The notes under the pieces were generated by a model. That model was not told the origin of the DNA, did no database searches, and saw only the letters and a program-made list of their open reading frames with translations. Positions 1 through 9,277 of a stretch of 34,025 bases of DNA are shown piece after piece (the first letter of the stretch is position 1; every line of letters begins with the position of its first letter). Both the position numbers and the translations under genes were made by a program. Origin of the DNA: an uncultured Bacilli bacterium. GTDB taxonomy: Bacteria; Bacillota_I; Bacilli_A; RF39; UBA660. Location of the stretch: the NCBI GenBank assembly GCA_944358795.1, contig CALVRW010000002.1:1-34025 (forward strand), in the 5' to 3' direction.

Positions 1-80
1 TATAAGTATTTAAAATTTGATAAAAAAATCAATAATTTTATTGTGCCAAAATTTATATTGAGATGTGATATAAAATTAAA

Positions 81-110
81 AGCAAGAAATTTATTAAAAA
101 ATTTCTTGCT
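81..110 (-). terminator. Stem-loop, possible minus-strand terminator
   Basis: A perfect 12-bp inverted repeat (AGCAAGAAATTT at 81-92 and its complement at 99-110) encloses a 6-nt loop. On the minus strand it is followed by a T-rich stretch (TTTTAATTTTA), whereas on the plus strand no T-run follows. It may end a minus-strand transcript, but no minus-strand gene is visible nearby. The rest of 1-145 holds nothing I can recognise. Confidence 0.4.
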
Positions 111-145
111 TAAGTTAATGACATTGAAAATAATCTTCTTTTTTT

Positions 146-174
146 TCATATTCTTTTTTTTATCTTCATATAGT
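146..174 (+). promoter_or_regulatory. SigE-type promoter of spoIVA
   Basis: TCATATT (146-152) fits the B. subtilis SigE -35 consensus KMATATT at every position. After exactly 14 nt comes CATATAGT (167-174), close to the SigE -10 CATACAHT. It lies 26 nt before the spoIVA start codon. In B. subtilis spoIVA is transcribed by mother-cell SigE, so element, spacing and gene agree. Not tested experimentally. Confidence 0.65.
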
Positions 175-200
175 TAAATGAAAAAGAAAGTAGGGATGAA

Positions 201-1676
201 ATGGAAAAGTTAGATATCATTAAAAGTATTACGGGACGAACAGGTGGCGATATCTATTTAGGAGTTGTCGGAGCAGTAAGAACTGGGAAATCAACTTTTA
301 TCAAAAAAGTTATCGAAAACTTAGTTGTCCCTAATATTGAAGATGAATATGAAAAAAAGCGTGCTTTAGATGAAATACCTCAAAGTGCGCAAGGAAAAAC
401 GATTATGACAATGGAACCAAAGTTTGTTCCAAGTCAAGCAGCGACAATTAAAATTGATGACTTTACTTGCAATATTCGTTTAGTAGACTGTGTTGGATAC
501 GTGATACCAAATGCAAAAGGATATGAAGATGAAAATGGACCAAGACTGGTGAAAACACCTTGGTATGATGAAGAAATTCCATTTATTGAAGCAGCAGAAG
601 TAGGAACTGAAAAAGTAATTAAAGATCATTCAACGATTGGAATTGTTATGACAACGGATGGTTCAATTGGTGAACTAAATCGAAGCGATTATGTTGAAGC
701 AGAACAACGTGTTGTTAGTGAATTATCTAGTATGGGAAAACCTTTCATTGTTGTATTAAATTCTAGTCACCCAATGTTACCAGAAACAGAACGATTAGCT
801 GAAAAGTTAACAGATGAATATCAAGTACCAGTTATTCCAATGAGTGTGGAAAATATGAGTGAACGAGATATTTACAACATTTTAAGAGAGGCACTTTATG
901 AATTTCCAGTAGTAGAAGTAGATGTAAAGATGCCAGAATGGATTGCATGTTTAGAACCAAGTCATTGGTTAAAAAAAGTTTATATTGATAAAATTCGTGA
1001 AAGTGTTGTTGAGATTGATAAATTAAAACATATTGATACAATCACTGCTCATTTCATGAATTGTGAATATATTTCAAAATCTTTCTTATCTGAAGTTGAT
1101 ACGGAAACAGGTAGAGTAACCGTTACGTTAGATGCACCAGATGAGTTATATAATCAAGTATTAAAAGATATTATTGGAGTAGAATTAACAAGTCGAGCCG
1201 AACTATTAAGTTTATTCCAAGAATATAATGAAGCGAAAAGAGAATATGATCAAATTAAAGGTGCTTTAAAAATGGTAAAACAAACTGGTTATGGAGTAGC
1301 AAGTCCAACGTTAAGTGATATGCAGTTAGATAAACCAGAAATTATTAAACAAGGTAGTCGTTATGGAATTAAATTAAAAGCACTTGCTCCAAGTATTCAC
1401 ATGTTTAGAATTGATGTAGAATCAACATTTGAACCAATTATCGGTTCAGAATTACAAAGTAAAGAATTAATTGATTATTTGATGAAAGATAAAGATAAAG
1501 ATCCAGAAAGTATTTGGAAAAGTGAAATCTTTGGACGTAGTCTTGATGTGATTGTACAAGAAGGAATCCAAGCAAAATTATCACTTCTTCCAGATAATGT
1601 TCGCTATAAATTACAAGGAACACTTTCTAAATTAGTAAATAAAGGATCAGGTAATTTATTTGCAATTGTACTTTAA
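201..1676 (+). CDS. spoIVA: Stage IV sporulation protein A (SpoIVA)
   Basis: SpoIVA is the mother-cell ATPase that polymerises on the outer forespore membrane and forms the base layer on which the spore coat assembles; cortex formation also depends on it. The 491-aa product matches the usual length (492 aa in B. subtilis). The N-terminal P-loop GAVRTGKS spans residues 24-31, with the Walker A lysine at K30, the same position as in B. subtilis. The middle region and the short hydrophobic C-terminus (GNLFAIVL) fit the family. The start is set by AGTAGGGATGAA directly upstream. A SigE-like promoter precedes it and an intrinsic terminator follows, so it is probably monocistronic. Its presence shows that the organism belongs to a spore-forming lineage. 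Confidence 0.97.
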   Translation: MEKLDIIKSITGRTGGDIYLGVVGAVRTGKSTFIKKVIENLVVPNIEDEYEKKRALDEIPQSAQGKTIMTMEPKFVPSQAATIKIDDFTCNIRLVDCVGYVIPNAKGYEDENGPRLVKTPWYDEEIPFIEAAEVGTEKVIKDHSTIGIVMTTDGSIGELNRSDYVEAEQRVVSELSSMGKPFIVVLNSSHPMLPETERLAEKLTDEYQVPVIPMSVENMSERDIYNILREALYEFPVVEVDVKMPEWIACLEPSHWLKKVYIDKIRESVVEIDKLKHIDTITAHFMNCEYISKSFLSEVDTETGRVTVTLDAPDELYNQVLKDIIGVELTSRAELLSLFQEYNEAKREYDQIKGALKMVKQTGYGVASPTLSDMQLDKPEIIKQGSRYGIKLKALAPSIHMFRIDVESTFEPIIGSELQSKELIDYLMKDKDKDPESIWKSEIFGRSLDVIVQEGIQAKLSLLPDNVRYKLQGTLSKLVNKGSGNLFAIVL

Positions 1677-1699
1677 AACTCTTTGAAAGAGTTTTTTTT
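1675..1699 (+). terminator. Intrinsic terminator of spoIVA
   Basis: A 9-bp stem (AAAACTCTT at 1675-1683 with its complement at 1687-1695) and a 3-nt loop, running into eight T residues (1692-1699). It overlaps the spoIVA stop codon. Confidence 0.85.
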
Positions 1700-1743
1700 G
1701 TATAACATAACGATAATGTTCCATATTAATAATGGTGAGTTAT

Positions 1744-2247
1744 ATGTACTATATCAATACTTTTTTAATTTATTCTATTTTAGGATATGGGTTAGAAACA
1801 GTGGTTGCTTTTTTAACGAAAAGTCATTTTCAAAGTGGAATTCTATATGGTCCTTGGACACCAGTATATGGAGTAGGAGCGGTCATCATTGTTTTACTTT
1901 CTAATTATTTATTTTATAATCTTCATATGCCACGTATTTATGAGACACTATTTGCTTTTGTTATTATTACAATTATGTTAACAGCAATTGAATGGTTAGG
2001 TGGAATCGCGATTGAACACTTTTTCCACAAAGTTTTTTGGGATTATAGTAGTCATCCATTTCACATTGGAAAGTATATTTCTCTTACGATGAGTCTTGCT
2101 TGGGGAGTTGGTTCTATCTTTTTTATTTATGTAGTAAAGCCTTTTTTAGACCCACTTGTAAAACAAATTCCTGCAACAATTACGATCATTGTGATGGTAG
2201 TATTTCTTCTAGATTATGGTTTAACATTTTATCATAATATAAAATAA
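1744..2247 (+). CDS. Polytopic membrane protein, putative ABC-transporter type IV family (PF06541-like)
   Basis: A 167-aa integral membrane protein with about five hydrophobic segments. The N-terminal pattern GYGLETVVAF, followed about 20 residues later by YGPWTPVYGVGAV, is the signature of the small membrane family formerly called DUF1113 and now named putative ABC-transporter type IV. Its biochemical role is unknown. An in-frame ATG exists at 1732, but GGTGAG at 1734-1739 overlaps that codon and is correctly placed only for the ATG at 1744, so I start there. The gene stands alone between two terminators. Family assignment rests on motif memory, not a search. Confidence 0.8.
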   Translation: MYYINTFLIYSILGYGLETVVAFLTKSHFQSGILYGPWTPVYGVGAVIIVLLSNYLFYNLHMPRIYETLFAFVIITIMLTAIEWLGGIAIEHFFHKVFWDYSSHPFHIGKYISLTMSLAWGVGSIFFIYVVKPFLDPLVKQIPATITIIVMVVFLLDYGLTFYHNIK

Positions 2248-2273
2248 AAAGATTTCTTGTGAAATCTTTTTTT
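2247..2273. terminator. Bidirectional intrinsic terminator between convergent genes
   Basis: A 10-bp stem (AAAAGATTTC at 2247-2256 and its complement at 2261-2270) with loop TTGT. T-runs follow on the plus strand, and the A-run before it gives a U-run on the minus strand. It serves both the membrane-protein gene and the rodA-like gene, whose stop codon begins at its edge. Confidence 0.8.
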
Positions 2274-3402
2274 AATTGGCATATCGCATTTGTTCATTGG
2301 AAATATTAAAGAATATTCCTGCCATAATCATATAACTTAGTAAACTAGAACCACCATAGCTAATAAATGGAAGGGTAATACCAGTAATTGGCATAAGTCC
2401 AAATGTCATTCCAATATTTTGTAGTTGCTGATAAATGAGCATTCCAACAATTCCTGCGATTACATATTTATTAATATTAGAACTACTACGGATGGCAATA
2501 AATATTAATCGAATATCAAAGAAGGCAATTAAAGAAAGTAAGAATACAGAACCGATAAAACCAAAGTTACTTGCGAATGTTGCGAATACAAAGTCAGTTT
2601 GTGGTTCTGGAAAATAGAGTGGAGTTTGATTAAAACCATTTCCAAATAATCCAGCAGAACCAATTGCACTTAATCCATTTTCTAATTGAAATCCACTTTT
2701 ATTAGACCAATCTAGTAAACGATCTACACGTAAAAAGAAACTAGTACCAAAGATATCGATAAATAAATCAGTGTTGATAAAATAAATTGCAAGAACAACA
2801 CCTACAAAAGCAAGTAAAATACCAATCGCAATTAAAAACCAACGATAGCGTATTCCTGATATAAAAAGCATAATTGCTGTGATTAATAAATAAATCAATA
2901 CTACTCCCGTATCTGGTTGTAAAAAAGTAAGGATACTTGGAATTGCTACAACGATTCCTACTTTAATTAAAAATTGAAATTCTTCTTCAACGGTAGGATC
3001 TGTGTAATTGGTATTAAAGTCATGAATCATTGTTCCCAGTGTAATAATCAAAATAATTTTCATAAATTCACTCGGTTGAATCGTACCAATTCCTGGAATA
3101 GAGAACCAGCATCTTGCATCATTAATCGGTTCAGCAAATAAGAGTAATGCGACTAAAGAAGCAATTCCAATTCCATATAACACCCATATATTCCGATAGA
3201 TATATTCGTTTCCAATAAACATAATAAAATAAGCGAGGAGAAATCCTACAATATACCAGATTGCCTGTCTAAGTGCTAAATCATGCATATAACTTGGAAG
3301 TAAACTTTGTGCACTATAGATGGTAGCAATACTGATTACAGCAAATATAATTAACGTGATAAATAATCCTCGATCTACTTTATATTTTGATATTTTTTTC
3401 AT
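2272..3402 (-). CDS. rodA: SEDS peptidoglycan glycosyltransferase, RodA-like
   Basis: SEDS proteins polymerise lipid II into glycan strands in the membrane: RodA for side-wall elongation, FtsW for division. The 376-aa product has about ten transmembrane segments. Family signatures are visible: CWFSIPGIG..QPSEFMKI near residue 105-120, LQPDTGVVL, the extracytoplasmic GLFGNGFNQ and FPEPQTDFVFA (containing the conserved Asp), and C-terminal GITLPFISYGGSSLLS. RodA is favoured over FtsW because the gene is not in a division cluster and lacks a long cytoplasmic tail, but the sequence alone does not settle this. A longer reading would start at 3420. AGGTGA just before the ATG at 3402 sets the shorter start. 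Confidence 0.88.
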   Translation of the reverse strand: MKKISKYKVDRGLFITLIIFAVISIATIYSAQSLLPSYMHDLALRQAIWYIVGFLLAYFIMFIGNEYIYRNIWVLYGIGIASLVALLLFAEPINDARCWFSIPGIGTIQPSEFMKIILIITLGTMIHDFNTNYTDPTVEEEFQFLIKVGIVVAIPSILTFLQPDTGVVLIYLLITAIMLFISGIRYRWFLIAIGILLAFVGVVLAIYFINTDLFIDIFGTSFFLRVDRLLDWSNKSGFQLENGLSAIGSAGLFGNGFNQTPLYFPEPQTDFVFATFASNFGFIGSVFLLSLIAFFDIRLIFIAIRSSSNINKYVIAGIVGMLIYQQLQNIGMTFGLMPITGITLPFISYGGSSLLSYMIMAGIFFNISNEQMRYAN

Positions 3403-3534
3403 GTAATCACCTGTTAACATCTTACACTAAAATAAGAGATTATTCAATGATTATAAAAAGATAAAATTTTTTTTCTTTTTATGAAGGATTTTAGAGATTT
3501 TTATCGAAAAATAGTAGTGTAAGGGAGGAAACGT

Positions 3535-6321
3535 ATGAAGAAAAAAATACTTGTAATATTGGTTTTAATTGGAAGTATGATTGGTTTTGTAAATGCGAAA
3601 CCAAATGATACACAAGTACGTGTTAATTATTTAAAAAATGTTTATGGGAATTTTGTTATTGGAGATTTATTTTATTGGAATCAGATAGGACTCACTTATG
3701 CGAATAATAAACTTGCATATTGTTTAGAACCAGGTAAATGGATTACAGAAAATATTTATGATTCATATACTGATTTTTCCATTAAAAATTTAGATAAAGA
3801 AGATAAAGAGTACTTAGAGTTAGTTGCATATTATGGATATCAATATCCATCCCATCAGACAACAAAATATTATTTAGCAACGCAAGAATTAATATGGCGA
3901 TATTTAGGCTTGAAAGAAATATATTGGACAACAAAAGCAGAGCATCAAGGAGAAAGAATTAATGTCGAAGCTGAGAAAAATGAAATTAAGCGTCTTATGA
4001 ATGGACATTATAACAAACCATCTTTTCATGGTCAAACTTATGAAGTTATTTCGGGTGTTCCATTTCATTTAATCGATAAAAATAGAGTTCTTCATGATTA
4101 TGGAGTGATTTTACCAGTAGAACATGAAACAGAAATTAATGGAGATAAGTTGACAATTTATCCTAAAAAAATAGGGGACTCAACGATATCATTTTTACGA
4201 TATCCAGGTTCTTATCAAGCAAGTTTTCTTTATACAAAAAATAATTCACAAGCACTAGGAACCTTTGGATTATCCAGTCGTATTGAAGCAAATATTCATA
4301 TTAGAGTAAAAGGTTATCAACTTACCATTCATAAAAAGGATGCTGATACGGATACCAATGTACCAAGTGGAGATGCAAAATTAGAAGGAGCAGTCTATGA
4401 AATAAGTAATGGCTTAGATTATTTAAATACGATGACAACCGATAAAAATGGAGTTGCTACACTAAAAAATATTCCAGCTGGTACTTATAAAATAAAAGAG
4501 ATAAAAGCACCAGAAGGATATTTATTAGATAAGAAAGTTTATACTGTTACTTTAAATAAAGATACTGCTTTAGAAGTAGAAATGGATATGCCAGAACAAG
4601 TAATGAAGAATAAGATAAAGTTAATCAAAGTTTTTTCAGATGGCGAAACAGGAATTTTAAAACCAGAAGTAGAAATTCATTTTGGTATTTATAAAAAAGA
4701 TGGAACTCTTTACCGGGAAGTTGTAACAGATTCTTATGGTTCTGTTTCGTTTGAATTACCATATGGAAAATATGTTGTAAAACAGTTAAATACATTACCA
4801 AACTATGAAAAAGTAAAAGATTTTGAAATTCATGTAACAGAAGATAAAAAAGATATTATTCAATTTGTTTTACATGATAAATTTATTCGTAGTAAAGTAA
4901 AAATAAAAAAAGTAGATGAACTGGGAACACCAATTCATGAAGCAGGAATTACCTTTAAAATAAAAAATCTAGATACTGGAGAATATGTCAAACAGACAAT
5001 CACTTATCCAGAACATAAAATAATCGAAGAATTTAAGACTGACCAAAATGGAGAAATCGTATTACCAGCTACATTACCAGCAGGACGTTATGCATTAGAA
5101 GAGAAAACAGCTCCAACTGGTTATTATAAATTAAAAGAACCTATTTTATTTACTTTAAACGAAGATACAGAGTATGAAGAAACAGAAGATGGATTACTTT
5201 ATACAATTGAAGTAAAAAATGTAAGACAAAAAGGAAAAGTAAAGATTAAAAAACAAGGTCGTAAGATTACACTAGTTCAAACTGATGATGGATTATATCA
5301 ACAACAAGAAGAATTAAAAAACTTAACAGGGGTAGAGTTTACGTTATTTGCCAAAGAAGATATTATTGAAAACGGGAAAGTGATTTATAAACAACATGAT
5401 GTAGTGGAAAAGTTGGAAACAGAGAACGGGGAAGTGATTTCCAAAGAGTTACCATTAGGAAGTTATTGTTTAAAAGAAAGTCGAACAATTGAAGATTATA
5501 TGTTAGATGAGAAAGAATATTGTTTCAAATTAGAAGCAAAAGAAGAACAAGATAGTGTGATAATAAAAGAATTTTCTTTTGTAAATGAAAAACCTCATAC
5601 TAAAATAGAATTATTAAAAGAACAAGAAAAGATGATAGGGATTGAAAAGAAAACAGGAGTTTATCAAAAAATTCCATTTGAACAAATAGAATTCGGTATC
5701 TATAATAAAGAACCAATTAAAATCGATGATACAATGATAAAAGAAAATACTTTATTAATGAAAAAAACTACAAATCAAGAAGGAAAACTTATAGTTGAAG
5801 AATTACCTTTTGGAACTTATATGATAAAAGAATTAACTGATAAAGAGGAATATAAAAAAAGTAAAGACATAGAAGTGAAACTAACAAAAGAAGAACCACA
5901 AAAATCTATTACAGTTGTAAATGAAAAGAAGAAAGGGAGTGTTTTAATTTTAAAACAAGATGATAATGGCAATTTATTATCTAATGCAACCTTTACGATT
6001 ACGAATGAAACAGGAGATATTACGTATCAAAATCAAGTAGATGAAAATGGATCTCTTCTTTTAGAATCATTGGAGTATGGAACATATTATCTAGAAGAGA
6101 CGAAAGCACCAGATGGATATCAACGAATGAAGAAAAAAATAAAAGTTGAAGTACATCAAGATGCTTTAGTAAATAAAATCGTTGTAAAGAATAAAAAACT
6201 ATTTTTACCAGATACTTCTAGTTTAACGAAAACCATAGAAAAATGGATTGCAATTGGATTTGGAAGTATGATTACATTTTTCTTTCTTGCTTTTGTCATA
6301 AAAAAGAAACGTCATGGATAG
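3535..6321 (+). CDS. Surface adhesin: thioester domain plus six SpaA/CnaB-like repeats with LPxTG-like anchor
   Basis: A 928-aa cell-wall protein. Residues 1-21 form a signal peptide ending VNA. Residues about 30-250 look like a thioester (TED) domain: YCLEPG (C63), the central TQELIW motif (residues 116-121) and a later SQALG (Q239) that could be the Gln partner of the Cys-Gln thioester. Six SpaA/CnaB-type domains follow (about 260-880). Most carry the E-box strand (KIKEIKAPEGY, ALEEKTAPTGY, CLKESRT, MIKELTD, YLEETKAPDGY) needed for Lys-Asn isopeptide bonds. The second repeat reads VVKQ, with Gln in place of Glu. The C-terminus has LPDTS, a hydrophobic segment and KKKRHG, a sortase sorting signal in variant form. 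Known TED adhesins bind host proteins covalently; the target here is unknown. AGGGAGGAAACGT sets the start. The sortase gene overlaps its 3' end. Confidence 0.9.
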   Translation: MKKKILVILVLIGSMIGFVNAKPNDTQVRVNYLKNVYGNFVIGDLFYWNQIGLTYANNKLAYCLEPGKWITENIYDSYTDFSIKNLDKEDKEYLELVAYYGYQYPSHQTTKYYLATQELIWRYLGLKEIYWTTKAEHQGERINVEAEKNEIKRLMNGHYNKPSFHGQTYEVISGVPFHLIDKNRVLHDYGVILPVEHETEINGDKLTIYPKKIGDSTISFLRYPGSYQASFLYTKNNSQALGTFGLSSRIEANIHIRVKGYQLTIHKKDADTDTNVPSGDAKLEGAVYEISNGLDYLNTMTTDKNGVATLKNIPAGTYKIKEIKAPEGYLLDKKVYTVTLNKDTALEVEMDMPEQVMKNKIKLIKVFSDGETGILKPEVEIHFGIYKKDGTLYREVVTDSYGSVSFELPYGKYVVKQLNTLPNYEKVKDFEIHVTEDKKDIIQFVLHDKFIRSKVKIKKVDELGTPIHEAGITFKIKNLDTGEYVKQTITYPEHKIIEEFKTDQNGEIVLPATLPAGRYALEEKTAPTGYYKLKEPILFTLNEDTEYEETEDGLLYTIEVKNVRQKGKVKIKKQGRKITLVQTDDGLYQQQEELKNLTGVEFTLFAKEDIIENGKVIYKQHDVVEKLETENGEVISKELPLGSYCLKESRTIEDYMLDEKEYCFKLEAKEEQDSVIIKEFSFVNEKPHTKIELLKEQEKMIGIEKKTGVYQKIPFEQIEFGIYNKEPIKIDDTMIKENTLLMKKTTNQEGKLIVEELPFGTYMIKELTDKEEYKKSKDIEVKLTKEEPQKSITVVNEKKKGSVLILKQDDNGNLLSNATFTITNETGDITYQNQVDENGSLLLESLEYGTYYLEETKAPDGYQRMKKKIKVEVHQDALVNKIVVKNKKLFLPDTSSLTKTIEKWIAIGFGSMITFFFLAFVIKKKRHG

Positions 6322-6835
6322 AATATTCGAAAAATTAGGTTGGATTACACTATTTTTGATGGTATTTTCTTTTTTACTGGGTTATGGATTTCTGAAAATA
6401 GATCAAAAACAAGAACAAAAGTTGATTATAGAATATGAAGAAGAACCACAACAATATCAAACCAAATATTTTGGGTATCTATCCTTCCCAGATTATCAAC
6501 AATATCGATTTATTATGTATGGTTCACCAGAGAATGCTGTGAAACAAGCGAAAATAGGAATTTTTGGAGAACAACCAAACTCAGTTCCTTCTGATCCACT
6601 GATTTTAGTAGGTCATAGTAAAAAAAATCAGTTTGAAATTCTCCATAAGTTGAAAATTGGCGATGAAGTAAAGTTAACAAAAGAAAAGAATCAATATCAG
6701 TATCATGTAGTAGATAAAGAAGTTATTGAAGAAAGTGATATGTCGTTTATGAAAAAAATTCAAGATCATATGCTTATTTTAATTACTTGTATGACAGATA
6801 ATGAGAAACGATTAGTTGTATATTGTCAATTTTAA
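6314..6835 (+). CDS. Sortase dedicated to the upstream adhesin
   Basis: A 173-aa membrane-anchored transpeptidase. Residues 8-28 form an N-terminal signal-anchor. The catalytic set is visible: His101 in LVGHS, Cys159 in LILITC (the TLxTC-type motif) and Arg166 in KRLVVY. The gene overlaps the end of the adhesin gene by 8 nt, so the two are translationally coupled, and the adhesin's LPDTS signal is its most likely substrate. Overall length and TLxTC-like ending resemble class D or class E sortases rather than class A, but I cannot assign a class with certainty. It should attach the adhesin to peptidoglycan or its precursor on the outer face of the membrane. No clear terminator follows, only a short palindrome at 6849-6864. 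Confidence 0.9.
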   Translation: MDRIFEKLGWITLFLMVFSFLLGYGFLKIDQKQEQKLIIEYEEEPQQYQTKYFGYLSFPDYQQYRFIMYGSPENAVKQAKIGIFGEQPNSVPSDPLILVGHSKKNQFEILHKLKIGDEVKLTKEKNQYQYHVVDKEVIEESDMSFMKKIQDHMLILITCMTDNEKRLVVYCQF

Positions 6836-6853
6836 CCTTTTATCTGGTAATGA

Positions 6854-6882
6854 TTGACATCATTATTTCTTCATAGTAAACT
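6854..6882 (+). promoter_or_regulatory. SigA-type promoter with a palindrome over the -35
   Basis: A perfect -35 TTGACA (6854-6859), 17-nt spacer and a weak -10 TAAACT (6877-6882) precede the gene at 6911. AATGAT-TGAC-ATCATT (6849-6864) is a perfect 6-bp palindrome centred on the -35. It could be an operator or a weak hairpin. Confidence 0.5.
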
Positions 6883-6910
6883 GAATATAGAAGGAACTAG
6901 GAGGGATACT

Positions 6911-7771
6911 ATGCAACAAAACGTGTCATTGCAGTCTTTATTAGGAATTCAAAGTACAGTAAAGTATCGTGAATTTAACATCTTAGTTTTACTAGATAAA
7001 GAAAAAAAAGATAATACATATCCTAAAAGAATGAAATGTTATGAAGAAGAATTAGAAATATTAGAACCAGCAAGTTTAATTGGTGATTATATGTGTCTTG
7101 TAATTGGTAGTTCCAACATTTCCAATCATAAAATCACAATTAATAGTATTCCTGAAGGTGATATTTACACGAAACGTTTTAGTGGAGTGATTAATGCACT
7201 AAAACGATATTTAGAACAACAAAAAATGTATACAAAACGATATGAATGTACCATTCCAAGAAATCAAGTAACTGTTCCAGATAATAAAACACCATTTTGT
7301 CGTTTTGTTGACGGAAATATAATTATTAATATTTTTTGTCATAATGAAACAATGATTAAAGAATTAGAACCATATGTAATAAATAATTTAGGTCAATTAA
7401 TTGATATGGCACAATTGAAAAGTGAGCAACTTGTGATTGTTACAATGGATGAATCTGGAAAAGCAGTATGGTCAAATCATAAGAAGAGTACAACAGAAGA
7501 AGTACTTGCTACATTAAATGAAAATTTAAAACAAGGAAATTATTTAACAACGAGTTATGATATGGTCAATAGTAAACAATATTATTTTGATTTCACTGTG
7601 ATTGATCGTACATTACCACATGATTTTGAAAAACATTTTATTGTGATTGGTCCGGTAAAAGATGTTCAAACATTTTCTAGATTAAATCATATTTGCTCTA
7701 AAATAAGACGTGAAGGAGAAACCATAAGGATGGATCCAATTACATTAGAAGATTTAAAGGCTCATTCATAA
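6911..7771 (+). CDS. Hypothetical protein, unrecognised family
   Basis: A 286-aa soluble, mixed alpha/beta protein without signal peptide, membrane segment or a motif I recognise. The C-terminal third (PHDFEKHFIVIGPVK, then a basic helix HICSKIRREGE) looks like a compact domain. The N-terminal half has short beta-rich stretches (MCLVIGSSNIS). The reading frame is open from 6854, but AGGAGGG before the ATG at 6911 fixes the start. It has its own SigA-like promoter and a terminator-like hairpin at its end, with recD2 beginning 28 nt further on, so some read-through into recD2 is possible. I give no function. Confidence 0.75.
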   Translation: MQQNVSLQSLLGIQSTVKYREFNILVLLDKEKKDNTYPKRMKCYEEELEILEPASLIGDYMCLVIGSSNISNHKITINSIPEGDIYTKRFSGVINALKRYLEQQKMYTKRYECTIPRNQVTVPDNKTPFCRFVDGNIIINIFCHNETMIKELEPYVINNLGQLIDMAQLKSEQLVIVTMDESGKAVWSNHKKSTTEEVLATLNENLKQGNYLTTSYDMVNSKQYYFDFTVIDRTLPHDFEKHFIVIGPVKDVQTFSRLNHICSKIRREGETIRMDPITLEDLKAHS

Positions 7772-7787
7772 TGAACCTTTTCTTTTT
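7756..7787 (+). terminator. Probable intrinsic terminator before recD2
   Basis: Imperfect hairpin AAAGG-C-TCATT (7756-7766), loop CAT, AATGA-A-CCTTT (7770-7780), followed by TTCTTTTT. It overlaps the end of the preceding gene and lies just before the recD2 ribosome binding site, so it may only attenuate. Confidence 0.5.
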
Positions 7788-7799
7788 AGAGGTGAGAAC

Positions 7800-8865
7800 A
7801 TGAAAAAATATATAAAAGGGAATTATCGAAGAAGTATCTTTGAATCAGATAAAGGTTACGTAATTGGTTTATTTAAAGTATCGGATACCAATATGGAAAA
7901 TATGGAAGATTATATTGGAAAAACGATTACATTTACTGGTTATTTTCATGAACTAAATTTAGATGATTCTTATGTATTTTACGGAGAAGAATTAGAACAC
8001 CCAAAGTATGGATTTCAATTTCAAGTAAGTGAATATGAACGATTAAAACCAAGTGGAAAAGATGGAATTGTTGCTTTTCTATCAAGTGATTTATTTCATG
8101 GAATTGGTGAAAAAATGGCTGAGAGAATTGTCGATACTTTAGGTGAACAAGCATTAGATCGAATTTTAGAAGAGCCAGAAAGTTTGATGTTAGTACCAAA
8201 ACTTAGTAAAAAGAAAATGGATCATATTGTAAAAACATTAGAGAAATATGAAGAAAGTCATCAAACAATTGTCTATTTAACTGATTTAGGATTTAGTATG
8301 AAAGATAGCTTAAATATCTATAATTATTATAAAAGTAATACCATTCCAACAATTGAACATAATATTTATAGATTGTTAGATGATGTTGACGAAATCTCTT
8401 TTCCTAAATTAGATGAAATCAGTATGAAACTAGGTTATGATTGTATGGAAGATAGTAGAATAGAATCCTGTATTATTTATATTATGGAACAACTATCTTT
8501 TAAACAAGGAGATACGTATTTATATCAAGAAGAAGTAATCAAACAATTAAATCGTTATTTGAAAATAGAAATAACATTAGAACAATTTACTAATCATTTA
8601 CACAATTTACGTTTGCTAGACAAGGTTGTAGTAGAAGAAAATAAATTATATTTAAAAGAAATGTATGAAGCTGAAAAAATTATTGCTTATGAGTTAAGCT
8701 CTTTGACACAGAAAAAAACATTTGATTATCCGAAATTAACGACTTATTTAGAAACATTACAAAAAGAAAATGATATTATTTATAACGAAAAACAAAAAGA
8801 AGCGATTGTAACAGCACTAACAAATTCGATTACGATTATTACTGGTGGACCAGGTACTGGAAAAA
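7800..8865 (+). CDS. recD2: RecD2 helicase, 5' exon (interrupted by a group II intron)
   Basis: RecD2 (YrrC-type) is a 5'-3' superfamily 1B DNA helicase working without RecBC in DNA repair and fork maintenance. This exon gives residues 1-355: an N-terminal OB-like region, a helix-hairpin-helix segment (LFHGIGEKMAERIVDTLGEQ, about residues 100-119) and the helicase 1A start with ITGGPGTGK (Walker A, GGPGTGK at residues 349-355). The exon ends after the first base of the next codon, where a group II intron begins with GTGCG. Without splicing the frame hits TAA at 8889-8891 and makes a motorless 363-aa product. Joined to 11709-12862 it gives 739 aa with GKTTIMKAIVEL restored across the junction, the normal RecD2 sequence and length. 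GAGGTGAGAAC sets the start. Confidence 0.93.
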
Positions 8866-9277
8866 GTGCGACAAGTTTAGTAGTTAAATAAACAAAGCTA
8901 CTACATTATCTAAGATAATGAACTGATAGTCTGAGATGAGAATTGATAGGGTAACGCCTTGAAGCTCACTGCTAATACTTCGACATGCAGGAGTTGGTAA
9001 CAAACCGTGTGAAGCTCGAGGAAGACGGCTGAAGAACACCCTAGAACAGAAAATTATTAAGTAATGTTGGTATAAAAGTGTCTAGAGACCGCCCGCAGGA
9101 AAGATAACAGAGTATGTTCAAGGAAAAATGAGTCAATAACTCATGTGTTTGATAGGTCGGGCATCTATAAAATAACTATGGTTAGAATGTATTCAAAATA
9201 CTGACGAACCTCCGAATGTAAGTCTCGTAAAAGTGGAAAGAGTCGAAAGGGCTCGGGATAGTTATATGCCAGAGGGT

